From NCBI GenBank assembly GCA_021811185.1, contig JAJZPL010000004.1, positions 89,532-153,531 of the forward strand: DNA of 64,000 nucleotides, read 5' to 3'. The stretch is from a bacterium (GTDB taxonomy: Bacteria > Elusimicrobiota > Elusimicrobia > Elusimicrobiales > UBA9959). The first letter of the stretch is position 1. Every line of letters starts with the position of its first letter. This document shows positions 18,783 to 26,305 of this stretch, in pieces. Under the pieces are notes generated by a model. It ran no database searches. It was not told where the DNA came from and saw nothing but the letters and a program-made list of their open reading frames with translations. The position numbers were made by a program, and so were the translations under genes.

Positions 18783-20129
18783 ATGTCAGACTTCTCAGCC
18801 GAATTCAGCAGGGACCTGCGCAGCGCCGGAGTAGTGGGAGCCGGCGGCGCGGGTTTCCCGTCCTACGTTAAAGCGCAGGGCAGGGCCGGGTACGCCCTGG
18901 TGAACGCGGCCGAGTGCGAGCCGCTGCTGAAGAAAGACCAGAAGATCCTGGAGTATTTCCCGGCCAAGGTCTTCGACGGGCTGGAACTGCTGATGCGGGC
19001 CGTGGGCGCCGAAAAGGGCATGCTCTGCATCAAGAAGAAGCACGAGAAGATCATCCCGCGCCTGGAAGAGATAGCTAAAAGCCGCAAGAATATCACCGTG
19101 CTGAAGATGGGGGACTATTATCCCGCCGGCGACGAGCAGTGCCTGGTCTACGAGGCCACCGGCCGTATAGTGCCGCCGGGGGGGATCCCGCTGGACGTGG
19201 GCTGCGTGGTCAGCAACGTGGAGACCCTTTACAACGCCGCCTTCCGCGGCGTGCCCGTGACCGAAAAATTCATCACCATCGCCGGCGCCGTTAAAAAGCC
19301 CGCCACCTTTAAAGTGCCCGTGGGAATAACCTGGGCGGAGGCCGTTGAGCTCGCCGGCGGTTTCACCGTGAAGGAACCCGCTTATATCGACGGCGGCCCG
19401 ATGATGGGTAAGGTTGCCACGGATTTTAGCGCGCCGGTCACCAAGGCCTCGGCCGGCATCATAGTCCTCCCGAAGAACCATCCCCTTATCGTTAAGAAAG
19501 CCCTGGGCCGCCCGGTATTCTCCCGCATCAACCGCTCCGCCTGCGACCAGTGCTCTTTCTGCACCGAGTTCTGCCCGCGCTACCTGCTGGGGCACAACGT
19601 GCAGCCGCACCGCGTGATGCGCAGCCAGCTTTTCTCCGCCGGGCCGGAGCACAAGCTGCACAGCCAGTATGCCCTGCTCTGCTGCGAATGTTCGCTTTGC
19701 TCCCTTTATTCCTGCCCCGAGGGGCTGAACCCGCGCGAGGCCTGCGTGGCGGCCAAGTCCGACCTGCGGGAACTTAAGATGGGCTTCAAGAATTCCGGGC
19801 TGAACAAGGGCGGCGCGCCCAAGGCGCACCCCGTGCGGGAATTCCGCAAGGTGCCGGTGTCCAAACTGGTGCAGCGGCTGGGGCTGACGGACTACAGCAA
19901 GGACGCGCCCTGGACCGAAGTGAACTATAAACCTTCCAAGGTCAGAATTTTAATGAGCCAGCACATCGGCTCGCCCTGCGCGCCCGCTGTAAAAGAAGGG
20001 CAGCGCGTGCAGAAAGGCGCGGTGGTGGGGGACGTTCCCGCCGACAAGCTGGGCTGCCCGGTGCACGCGAGCATCGCCGGCACCGTGACGAAGGTCAACG
20101 AAAAATACGTGGAAATACAGGCGGACTGA
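18783..20129 (+). CDS. pduS: PduS-like electron-transfer protein of a microcompartment (RnfC family)
   Basis: Flavin and iron-sulfur protein of the RnfC/Nqo1-like family that oxidises NADH and passes electrons onward in metabolosomes. The 448-residue product has GVVGAGGAGFPSYVK (nucleotide-binding glycine loop, residues 17-30) and an SLBB-like region after residue about 165. Two [4Fe-4S] motifs follow: C254-x2-C257-x2-C260-x3-C264-P and C300-x2-C303-x2-C306-x4-C311-P. A biotinyl/barrel-sandwich-like end (KLGCPVHASIAGTVTKV) closes it. In Pdu systems PduS reduces cobalamin, but no B12 enzyme is encoded here, so disposal of NADH electrons is the more likely job. The PduT-like gene follows after four bases. 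Confidence 0.88.
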   Translation: MSDFSAEFSRDLRSAGVVGAGGAGFPSYVKAQGRAGYALVNAAECEPLLKKDQKILEYFPAKVFDGLELLMRAVGAEKGMLCIKKKHEKIIPRLEEIAKSRKNITVLKMGDYYPAGDEQCLVYEATGRIVPPGGIPLDVGCVVSNVETLYNAAFRGVPVTEKFITIAGAVKKPATFKVPVGITWAEAVELAGGFTVKEPAYIDGGPMMGKVATDFSAPVTKASAGIIVLPKNHPLIVKKALGRPVFSRINRSACDQCSFCTEFCPRYLLGHNVQPHRVMRSQLFSAGPEHKLHSQYALLCCECSLCSLYSCPEGLNPREACVAAKSDLRELKMGFKNSGLNKGGAPKAHPVREFRKVPVSKLVQRLGLTDYSKDAPWTEVNYKPSKVRILMSQHIGSPCAPAVKEGQRVQKGAVVGDVPADKLGCPVHASIAGTVTKVNEKYVEIQAD

Positions 20130-20133
20130 ATTT

Positions 20134-20682
20134 ATGCTGAACGCAATAGGCGGGGTTGAACTTTCCAGCGTGGCCAAGGGCATGGAAGCGGCCGACGCCA
20201 TGCTGAAGACCGCGAACGTGAAACTGATCCTGGCGCGCTCCGTGTGCCCGGGCAAGTACATCGTGATGGCCGCCGGCGACGTGGGCGACGTAAGCGCCGC
20301 GGTGGAGGCCGGAGCGGCCAAGGCCGCGCACGCGCTGGTGGACAGCTTCGTTATCCCCAATATCCATCCCGAGGTCTTCCCGGCCATCGAGGGCACCACC
20401 GTGGTGGACACTCTGGAGTCCCTCGGCATCATAGAAGCTTTTTCCATCTCCGCCCTTATCGAGGCCGCCGACGCCGCCGTGAAAGCCGCGCCGGTGAAGC
20501 TGATGGAGATCCGCCTGGCCATGGCCCTGGGCGGCAAGGCCTTCGTGACCCTGACCGGGTCCGTGGGCGCGGCCGAAACCGCCGTGGCGGCCGGCGCCGC
20601 CGTGGTGGCCAAGAAAGGCCTGCTGGTGGAAAAAGTCGTAATACCCCAGCCCCGCCAGGAACTGCTGCGGGAGCTGATCTAG
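20134..20682 (+). CDS. pduT: BMC-T shell protein, PduT-like with pore cysteine
   Basis: Tandem-domain trimeric shell protein of a bacterial microcompartment, 182 residues, two BMC domains (about 1-90 and 95-182). Cys38 in the segment RSVCPGKYIVM falls exactly where Salmonella PduT has Cys38, which places three cysteines at the trimer pore and binds a [4Fe-4S] cluster there. The gene is coupled to the PduS-like gene, the natural partner for electron transfer through the shell. It is now followed by an inserted repeat-bounded cassette before the rest of the operon. Confidence 0.9.
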   Translation: MLNAIGGVELSSVAKGMEAADAMLKTANVKLILARSVCPGKYIVMAAGDVGDVSAAVEAGAAKAAHALVDSFVIPNIHPEVFPAIEGTTVVDTLESLGIIEAFSISALIEAADAAVKAAPVKLMEIRLAMALGGKAFVTLTGSVGAAETAVAAGAAVVAKKGLLVEKVVIPQPRQELLRELI

Positions 20683-20725
20683 TTTTAGAAGTTACTCGCC
20701 ACTGGGGGTAGTTATCACATATTTG

Positions 20726-20864
20726 CCGCGGGCGCCACGGGGACCGGAACGCAAAACACGGGGTCGCGAACACCGTTCGCGCCCCTCCTCACTCGGCCTC
20801 GTCGCTTGCGCAAGCCTCGGCCTCCGTGAGGGTTTTGCTAATCCGGTCCCCGCGTCGCCCGCGG
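20726..20864 (-). repeat. Structured palindromic repeat, copy R1 (left end of nuclease cassette)
   Basis: Outer 23-base arms at 20726-20748 and 20842-20864 are complementary at 21 of 23 positions. Inside, GCAAAAC (20751-20757) pairs with GTTTTGC (20832-20838). Within these are a hairpin of CGCGAAC/GTTCGCG around a three-base loop (20765-20781, flanked by GGGG/CCCC) and the perfect palindrome GCTTGCGCAAGC (20804-20815) flanked by GGCC blocks. It is an inverted copy of R2 at 21849-21978. Confidence 0.85.
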
Positions 20865-20909
20865 AGTTTTTCTCGCAGACTCAATCACTATCTGACTTCT
20901 GACTCTGAA

Positions 20910-21818
20910 ATGATTGAAATATATCCAGTCTACCGTTATGAAAGTTCGGGTAAACTAATCGCTGCTATAGGTGGTGGAGACTATATACAACTTAGCAGTA
21001 ATTTAACCTTTTTAGGAAAGGGATCTCATAAGGTTAATTACAAAACTGCTCTTCGGCGCACACCATATAAAATAGAAGTTGAGGTCGACAAAGGCCACGT
21101 TAAAATACTCCAAACATGGGACGAAAGCAGGTTCCCACAAAAGTCCTCAGACCCAAATGCTCCACTTGAATGTAGAATTGATGTCTGTCCCTCTCAAGTA
21201 TTAAATGAGGCGGAGAGGAAATATGTTAAATATTCAGATGGGCACCCATTTGGGTATGGCTTGTTCTATGTGGCTTTTATATTAATTTTTATGGCAGGTT
21301 CTTGGGGTTGGTGGCCTGTTGTGGCGTCGGTTTCCCTCGGAGTAATTATTATCCTTCTTACTAAGACCACAGGAAGCCCAACTCTAATACGATTGGTAAT
21401 GGAGGCAAAAAGTCGCCTTCGTAAATCTCTTGAGAGTAAAATGCTTCAAAGCATGAGTGACATTAGCTGGTGGTCCAAACTTAGTGGAGTTGAGTTTGAG
21501 CGTGCTGTAGCTGCAATTTATCAGGAACAAGGATTCAGTGTTGAATTCACCCCGCAGACTAAGGATGGGGGTGTAGACTTAATTTTGAGAAGGAATAACC
21601 AAATATCGATTGTCCAGTGTAAACGATATTCAGGTAGTGTTGGCGTAGCGGCCATTAGGGAACTTGTTGGGGTACGCGCCTCTTGGCCAGAGGCTAAGGA
21701 TGCAATTCTTGCGACTTTATATGATTTCTCTAGCGGGGCACAAACATTTGCAATAAAACATAATGTTACACTTTTTTCAGTAGCAAAGGACTATCTAAAA
21801 ACAAATTTTCGGGTTTAG
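20910..21818 (+). CDS. Membrane-anchored Mrr-type restriction endonuclease
   Basis: Probable defence nuclease. The 302-residue product has an N-terminal beta-rich region and two hydrophobic helices (about residues 114-150). A C-terminal Mrr_cat domain carries VEFERAV, D223 in DGGVDLIL and QCK at 236-238, the PD-(D/E)xK-type active site with the Q-x-K variant of Mrr. I start at the ATG at 20910, because the upstream part of the frame lies inside repeat R1. Codon use is strikingly A/T-rich compared with every neighbour, a sign of recent acquisition. It sits alone between inverted repeats R1 and R2. Confidence 0.82.
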   Translation: MIEIYPVYRYESSGKLIAAIGGGDYIQLSSNLTFLGKGSHKVNYKTALRRTPYKIEVEVDKGHVKILQTWDESRFPQKSSDPNAPLECRIDVCPSQVLNEAERKYVKYSDGHPFGYGLFYVAFILIFMAGSWGWWPVVASVSLGVIIILLTKTTGSPTLIRLVMEAKSRLRKSLESKMLQSMSDISWWSKLSGVEFERAVAAIYQEQGFSVEFTPQTKDGGVDLILRRNNQISIVQCKRYSGSVGVAAIRELVGVRASWPEAKDAILATLYDFSSGAQTFAIKHNVTLFSVAKDYLKTNFRV

Positions 21819-21848
21819 AAGATATACGTCAAGGTGTGAACCTGCGAT

Positions 21849-21978
21849 GGTCGGCGTGGGGGCCGGATAAGCAAAACCCTCACGGAGGCCTGAGCTTACG
21901 TAAGCGCGAAGGCCGAGTGAGGAGGGGCGCGAACGGTGTTCGCGACCCCGTGTTTTGCGTTCCGGCCCCCACGCCGCC
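21849..21978 (+). repeat. Structured palindromic repeat, copy R2 (right end of nuclease cassette)
   Basis: Outer arms (21850-21867 and 21961-21978) pair at 17 of 18 positions. Inside are GCAAAAC/GTTTTGC, the palindrome GCTTACGTAAGC (21894-21905) between AGGCC blocks, and the CGCGAAC-GGT-GTTCGCG hairpin. The core is nearly identical to R1 read on the opposite strand, but the outer arm sequence differs. No open reading frame is associated with it. Confidence 0.85.
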
Positions 21979-22032
21979 CAGCGCCAAACGTAAAGGTTTT
22001 TCCCTTGACGGCATAATAAACCCGAAGATTTG

Positions 22033-22038
22033 TATAAT
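22033..22038 (+). promoter_or_regulatory. Candidate -10 box upstream of tpiA
   Basis: A perfect TATAAT lies 30 bases before the tpiA ATG in an A+T-rich stretch just beyond repeat R2. A TTGACG occurs upstream but 22 bases away, too far for an ideal -35. It may restart transcription of the microcompartment genes downstream of the inserted cassette. Confidence 0.45.
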
Positions 22039-22067
22039 ATTTTTAACTAATTTAAGGAGACTTCACC

Positions 22068-22847
22068 ATGGCTTCAACCAAGAGAACCCCGATGATGGCA
22101 GGCAACTGGAAAATGCATATGACTTCCAAGGAGGCCGCGGACCTCGCCGCCGCCATAAGGAAAGGCCTTAGCCCCGACCTGAAGCACGACGTGCTGCTGG
22201 CTCCCACTTTTACCAACCTGCACGCCGTAAAGGCCGTGCTGGCCGGTTCCAAAATTATCCTTTCTTCCCAGGACGTAGCCTGGGAGGAAAAGGGCGCCTT
22301 CACCGGCGCGGTCTCCCCTTCGCAGCTGATAGACGCGGGCTGCACCGCGGCCATCATCGGCCACTCCGAGCGCCGCAAGGTGTTCCTGGAGACCGACGAG
22401 ATGATCAACAAGAAGATGAAGGCCGCCATAAAGGCCAACCTTATCCCGGTGCTCTGCATCGGCGAGACGCTGGAAGAGCGCGAGAGCCAGAAGACCTACC
22501 GCGTGCTGGAGACCCAGCTCAACGGCGCCTTCGCCGGCATCACCGCCGCCGAGGCCGCAAAGGTGGTTATCGCTTACGAGCCCGTGTGGGCCATCGGCAC
22601 CGGCAAGACCGCCACCCCCGACCAGGCGCAGGACGCCCACGTTTTCGTGCGCAAGCAGATGGAGCGCATCTACGGCAAGCCCTACGCTGAAGCCGTGCGC
22701 GTGCTGTACGGCGGCTCGGTGAAGGCCGACAACGTGGACGAGCTTATGTCCCAGCCGGACATCGACGGCGCGCTGGTGGGCGGGGAAAGCCTCAAGGCCG
22801 ACAAGTTCCTGCGCGTGATCCATTTTCAGCCCGTGCTCGCAAGATAA
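22068..22847 (+). CDS. tpiA: Triosephosphate isomerase
   Basis: Interconverts glyceraldehyde-3-phosphate and dihydroxyacetone phosphate. The 259-residue product has the full active site: N13 and K15 in GNWKMH, H99 in GHSERR, E171 in YEPVWAIGTG, plus VLYGGSVKADN. AAGGAGA precedes the ATG. There is no N-terminal targeting helix, so it may work outside the shell. Its place in the BMC operon fits use of the glyceraldehyde-3-phosphate released by DeoC. Confidence 0.95.
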   Translation: MASTKRTPMMAGNWKMHMTSKEAADLAAAIRKGLSPDLKHDVLLAPTFTNLHAVKAVLAGSKIILSSQDVAWEEKGAFTGAVSPSQLIDAGCTAAIIGHSERRKVFLETDEMINKKMKAAIKANLIPVLCIGETLEERESQKTYRVLETQLNGAFAGITAAEAAKVVIAYEPVWAIGTGKTATPDQAQDAHVFVRKQMERIYGKPYAEAVRVLYGGSVKADNVDELMSQPDIDGALVGGESLKADKFLRVIHFQPVLAR

Positions 22848-22866
22848 ACTACAAAGGAAAACTACC

Positions 22867-23499
22867 ATGGACGAAAAACTCGTTAAAGAAATGGTCGACG
22901 ATATAAAGCTCCGCGAGGAGCGCTCCAATATGCCGATACCGGTGGGCATTTCCAACCGCCATATCCACCTGACCAAAGAGGACTTCAAGACCCTGTTCGG
23001 CGCCGATTGCGACGATACGCAGCTCAAGCCCGTAAAGCAGCCCGGCCAGTACGCCTGCAACGAACTGTTCGACCTGGAGGGCCCGAAGGGGACCATCAAG
23101 GGCGTGCGGATGATCGGCCCGTACCGGAAATACAGCCAGGTGGAAGTGTCCGCGGCCGACGCGCGCAAGCTGGGCATCGAGCCCCCGATCCGGGATTCCG
23201 GCAAGTTGGAGAATACCCCCGGCATCAAGCTGGTGGGGCCCAAGGGGACCGTGGTCCTCACGAAAGGCGTGATCCTGTCTAAGCGCCATATTCATTTCCT
23301 CACCAGGGAAGCCGAGGCTTTCAAGGTGAAGGACGGCCAGGAAGTGCGAGTGCTCTGCGGCAAGGGCACCGAGCGCGAGGCCATCTACTCGCGCGTGCTG
23401 TGCCGCGTGTCGGACCAGTTCGCGCTGGAACTGCACCTCGACGTGGAAGAAGCCAACGCCGCCGGCATGAAGAACGGCGACAAGGCGTACATCGTGTGA
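22867..23499 (+). CDS. pduL: PduL phosphotransacylase
   Basis: Converts acyl-CoA and phosphate to acyl-phosphate and CoA inside metabolosomes, recycling CoA. The 210-residue product has two PduL domains marked by ISNRHIHL and LSKRHIHF, whose histidines bind the two zinc ions. The N-terminal 18 residues, MDEKLVKEMVDDIKLREE, look like an amphipathic encapsulation helix. With acetaldehyde as the upstream aldehyde the product would be acetyl-phosphate. No acetate kinase gene is in the window. Confidence 0.94.
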   Translation: MDEKLVKEMVDDIKLREERSNMPIPVGISNRHIHLTKEDFKTLFGADCDDTQLKPVKQPGQYACNELFDLEGPKGTIKGVRMIGPYRKYSQVEVSAADARKLGIEPPIRDSGKLENTPGIKLVGPKGTVVLTKGVILSKRHIHFLTREAEAFKVKDGQEVRVLCGKGTEREAIYSRVLCRVSDQFALELHLDVEEANAAGMKNGDKAYIV

Positions 23500-23509
23500 A
23501 AGATCGAAC

Positions 23510-23574
23510 ATGGATGACCAGGATGGACAGGATCCGCATTTCTGTTTTTAATCCTGTATATCCTGTTCATCAAT
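23510..23574. repeat. Intercistronic inverted repeat (ATCCTG/CAGGAT type)
   Basis: Two 24-base arms (23510-23533 and 23551-23574) pair at 20 of 24 positions around a 17-base T-rich loop, between pduL and the first BMC-H gene. Both arms contain internal CAGGAT/ATCCTG repetition. The sequence lacks the neighbours' G+C bias and looks like a dispersed repeat that also gives the mRNA a stable hairpin. Confidence 0.75.
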
Positions 23575-23609
23575 GTGAATGTTTTTAAGAGTTCTACTAG
23601 GAGGATACT

Positions 23610-23894
23610 ATGGAAGCACTCGGAATGATAGAAACCAAGGGCCTCGTGGCCTGCGTGGAAGCCGCCGACGCCGCCGTGAAAGCGGCCAACGTGAAGATCG
23701 TCGGCTACGAAAAGATAGGCTCGGGCCTGGTCACCATCCTTTTCAGGGGTGAAGTAGCAGCCTGCCGCGCCGCCTGCGACTCCGGCGCCGCCGCCGCCCA
23801 GAAAGTGGGCGAGCTGGTGAGCGTGCACGTAATACCGCAGCCTCACGGCGACCTTGAAGGCAAACTGCCCATCGCCGAAGCCAAGCGCAAGTAA
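23610..23894 (+). CDS. BMC-H shell hexamer protein
   Basis: Major hexagonal facet protein of a microcompartment. The 94-residue product starts [21 protein letters not shown] and has the pore segment [11 protein letters not shown] and the C-terminal VHVIPQPH edge. The family is normally 85-100 residues. A strong AGGAGG site precedes it and a long hairpin lies upstream, fitting high expression. It resembles the second BMC-H of this locus (28367-28660) closely. Confidence 0.95.
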   Translation: MEALGMIETKGLVACVEAADAAVKAANVKIVGYEKIGSGLVTILFRGEVAACRAACDSGAAAAQKVGELVSVHVIPQPHGDLEGKLPIAEAKRK

Positions 23895-23906
23895 TCCGGA
23901 CTTTAA

Positions 23907-23941
23907 GGGGAAAGGGGCTTCCTAAGCCCCTGCCCCTTTCC
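23907..23941 (+). other. Intercistronic mRNA hairpin between BMC-H and BMC-P
   Basis: GGGGCTT (23914-23920) pairs with AAGCCCC (23924-23930) around a three-base loop, with further AAAGGGG/CCCCTTT pairing possible outside. No T-run follows, so it is not a standard terminator. A hairpin here could lower expression of the pentamer relative to the abundant hexamer; that is inference. Confidence 0.5.
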
Positions 23942-23955
23942 GTAGTGGAGGAATC

Positions 23956-24264
23956 ATGCTATTCGCACGAGTAGTGGGTAACGTGGTGTGCACCCGCAAA
24001 GACGATAAACTTGTGGGGACCAAACTGCTGATGGTGCAGCCGGTGGGCCTGGACGACAAGCCGCGCGGCAACCCCATCGTGGGCGTGGACGCCGTGGGCG
24101 CCGGCACCGGCGAACTGGTGCTGCTGGTGCAGGGCTCGAGCGCTCGCCAGACGACCAAGACCGAGAGCACGCCGGTGGACTGCACTGTTTTCGCCATAGT
24201 GGACACTATCGAGAAGGATGGCAAGGTGGTGTTCAAGAAATCCGTCGGCAAGATGACCGACTGA
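23956..24264 (+). CDS. BMC-P shell pentamer protein (EutN/CcmL family), copy 1
   Basis: Caps the vertices of the shell. The 102-residue product has the family pattern MLFARVVGNVVCTRK, GTKLLMVQPV, GVDAVGAGTGELVLLVQGSSAR and the final AIVDTIE strand. GTGGAGGAAT precedes the ATG. It is one of three paralogous pentamer genes in this locus. Confidence 0.93.
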   Translation: MLFARVVGNVVCTRKDDKLVGTKLLMVQPVGLDDKPRGNPIVGVDAVGAGTGELVLLVQGSSARQTTKTESTPVDCTVFAIVDTIEKDGKVVFKKSVGKMTD

Positions 24265-24302
24265 CCCCCGCCGGGCGGGGATCTCTTTAGAGCGGAGAAT
24301 TT

Positions 24303-25712
24303 ATGCCCATCAGCGAAGAAGACCTTAAAAAGATCGTCTCCGAGGTCGTAAAAAGCCTCGGTACCTCCGATATCGGCGCCGGAGTTTCCGGCGGCCCGGT
24401 ATTCGAGAGCGTGGACGACGCCGTGAACGCCGCCGAGCTGGCGCAGCCGGCTTTCCAGGAACTGGGCCTGGGCGCGCGCGGCAAGATCATCGAGGCCATG
24501 CGCGCGGCCTCCCGGGCCAACGCCCGCCGCTGGGCGGAGCTGGCCGTGGCCGAGACCGGCATGGGCCGCGTCGAGGACAAGGTTCTTAAGAACATGGTAG
24601 TGGCTGACGGTACGCCCGGCGTGGAAGACCTGCGCTCGGTTTCCTACACCGGCGACAAGGGCATGACCCTTGTCGAATACGCGCCTTTCGGCGTGGTAGC
24701 CTCCATCACCCCTTCCACCAACGCCGTGGCCACCATCATCAGCAACGCCATCGGCATCCTTTCCGCGGGCAACTCCGTGGTGTTCTCGCCGCACCCCGCC
24801 GCCAAGGGCTGCGTGGCGGACGCCGTGCGCGTCCTGGACAAGGCGATCGTAGCGGCGGGCGGCCCGGCCAACCTGGTGGTTACGATGGCCAATCCCACGC
24901 CCGACATCACCAAACAGCTTTTAGGCCACCCGAAAGGCCGCATGAACATAGTTACCGGCGGCCCCGCCATAGTTAAGGTGGCGATGACCGCCGGCAAGGC
25001 CTGCAAGACCATAGCCGCCGGCCCCGGCAACCCGCCCATAGTTGTGGACGAGACGGCCGATTTCCCGAACTGCGCCCGCGAGATCATCTACGGCTGCGGC
25101 TTCGACAACAACGTGCTCTGCATCGCCGAGAAAGAAGTGATAGTGGTGGAGGCCGCGCGCGCCCGCTTCCTGGAAGCCATGCGCTCCGACAACCGCGCCT
25201 ACGAGCTAAGCCGCGAGCAGGCCGACCGGCTTACCAAGGAGATCATCCTGGAGCCCGGCAAAGAGCCCAAGGTCAACCGCAAATATATAGGCAAGAACCC
25301 GTCGGTGATCGCCAAGGCCATCGGCCTGAATATTTCCGACGACATCCGCGTGCTCTGGTTCGAAGCGCCCAACGACCACCCCTTTGTGATCAGCGAACAG
25401 CTGATGCCCGTGCTGCCGGTGACCACCGCCCGGAGCGTGGACGAGGCTATAGAACTGGCTTACAAATTAGAGTGGGAACATCACCACACCGCCGGAATGT
25501 ATTCCACCAACGTGCACAACCTCACTAAGATGAGCCGCCGCATGGCCTGCTCGATCTTCGTGAAGAACGCATGCACGCTGCACGGCCTGGGCCTGGGCGA
25601 GGGCTACGCCTCCATGTCCATCGGCACGCCCACCGGCGACGGCATCACCAAGACCAGCCATTTCGCGCGCCCGCTGCAGTGCAGCGTGGTCGGAGATCTC
25701 AGGATAGCGTAA
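24303..25712 (+). CDS. CoA-acylating aldehyde dehydrogenase (PduP/EutE type)
   Basis: Oxidises an aldehyde with NAD and CoA to acyl-CoA within the shell. The 469-residue product has an N-terminal helix SEEDLKKIVSEVVKSLG followed by a flexible linker, as in encapsulated PduP/EutE. It also has NAD-binding segments PFGVVASITPSTN and NIVTGGPAIV, and the catalytic Cys273 in FDNNVLCIAEKE. With DeoC next door, acetaldehyde is the likely substrate. Confidence 0.93.
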   Translation: MPISEEDLKKIVSEVVKSLGTSDIGAGVSGGPVFESVDDAVNAAELAQPAFQELGLGARGKIIEAMRAASRANARRWAELAVAETGMGRVEDKVLKNMVVADGTPGVEDLRSVSYTGDKGMTLVEYAPFGVVASITPSTNAVATIISNAIGILSAGNSVVFSPHPAAKGCVADAVRVLDKAIVAAGGPANLVVTMANPTPDITKQLLGHPKGRMNIVTGGPAIVKVAMTAGKACKTIAAGPGNPPIVVDETADFPNCAREIIYGCGFDNNVLCIAEKEVIVVEAARARFLEAMRSDNRAYELSREQADRLTKEIILEPGKEPKVNRKYIGKNPSVIAKAIGLNISDDIRVLWFEAPNDHPFVISEQLMPVLPVTTARSVDEAIELAYKLEWEHHHTAGMYSTNVHNLTKMSRRMACSIFVKNACTLHGLGLGEGYASMSIGTPTGDGITKTSHFARPLQCSVVGDLRIA

Positions 25713-25721
25713 GGAGAAATT

Positions 25722-26273
25722 ATGCAGGCAAACATCGCCATAGGCTTGATCGAAACCTCTTCCATAGCGAAAGGCATAGAGACGCTGGACGCCATGTGCA
25801 AGGCCGCCGGGGTAACCCCGGAAATGCACCAGGCTATTTCCAAAGGCAAATATCTGATCGTCGTGTCCGGGCCGCTGGGCGAGGTGGAATCCTCCCTGGC
25901 GAAAGGCGCGGAAACAGCCGGGAACGCCCTGATCGGGCGCCATATCATCCGCACCGTCCACGCCGGGGTGGCGGCCGCGCTGAACAAGAAAGTTAAGATA
26001 GAGAATATCGAGGCCGTGGGCATAGTGGAGACCAAAGAGGCCCTGCCCGCGCTGTTCGCCGCCGACGCCGCGGCCAAGGCCGCGGCCGTGCACATGGTGG
26101 AAGTTAATACCGGCAAGGGCATAGGCGGGAAGGGCTACTTCGTAGTGACCGGGGAGCCGGGCGCGGTGCGCACGGCCGTTTCCGCCGGCGTGAAGGCCAT
26201 CGGCGAGGACGCGGTGATCGGCCGCATCGTGCTCCCCCAGGCGCACGCGCATATCCGCGAAGCGATAATGTGA
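25722..26273 (+). CDS. BMC-T shell trimer protein, second type
   Basis: Tandem BMC-domain protein of 183 residues with a single-layer arrangement (domains about 3-92 and 97-183). The first pore segment reads QAISKGKYLIV and the second GIGGKGYFVV, so it lacks the Fe-S cysteine of the PduT-like paralogue. It may form a metabolite pore. AAGGAG precedes the ATG nine bases after the aldehyde dehydrogenase stop. Confidence 0.92.
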   Translation: MQANIAIGLIETSSIAKGIETLDAMCKAAGVTPEMHQAISKGKYLIVVSGPLGEVESSLAKGAETAGNALIGRHIIRTVHAGVAAALNKKVKIENIEAVGIVETKEALPALFAADAAAKAAAVHMVEVNTGKGIGGKGYFVVTGEPGAVRTAVSAGVKAIGEDAVIGRIVLPQAHAHIREAIM

Positions 26274-26305
26274 GTGCGAACTAATAACTTTTCAGGAGAA
26301 CCTTT

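Noticed and set aside
20826..20909. Upstream start for the Mrr-type nuclease
   Set aside because: The extra 28 codons fall largely within repeat R1 and encode an Arg-rich stretch typical of read-through of the repeat.
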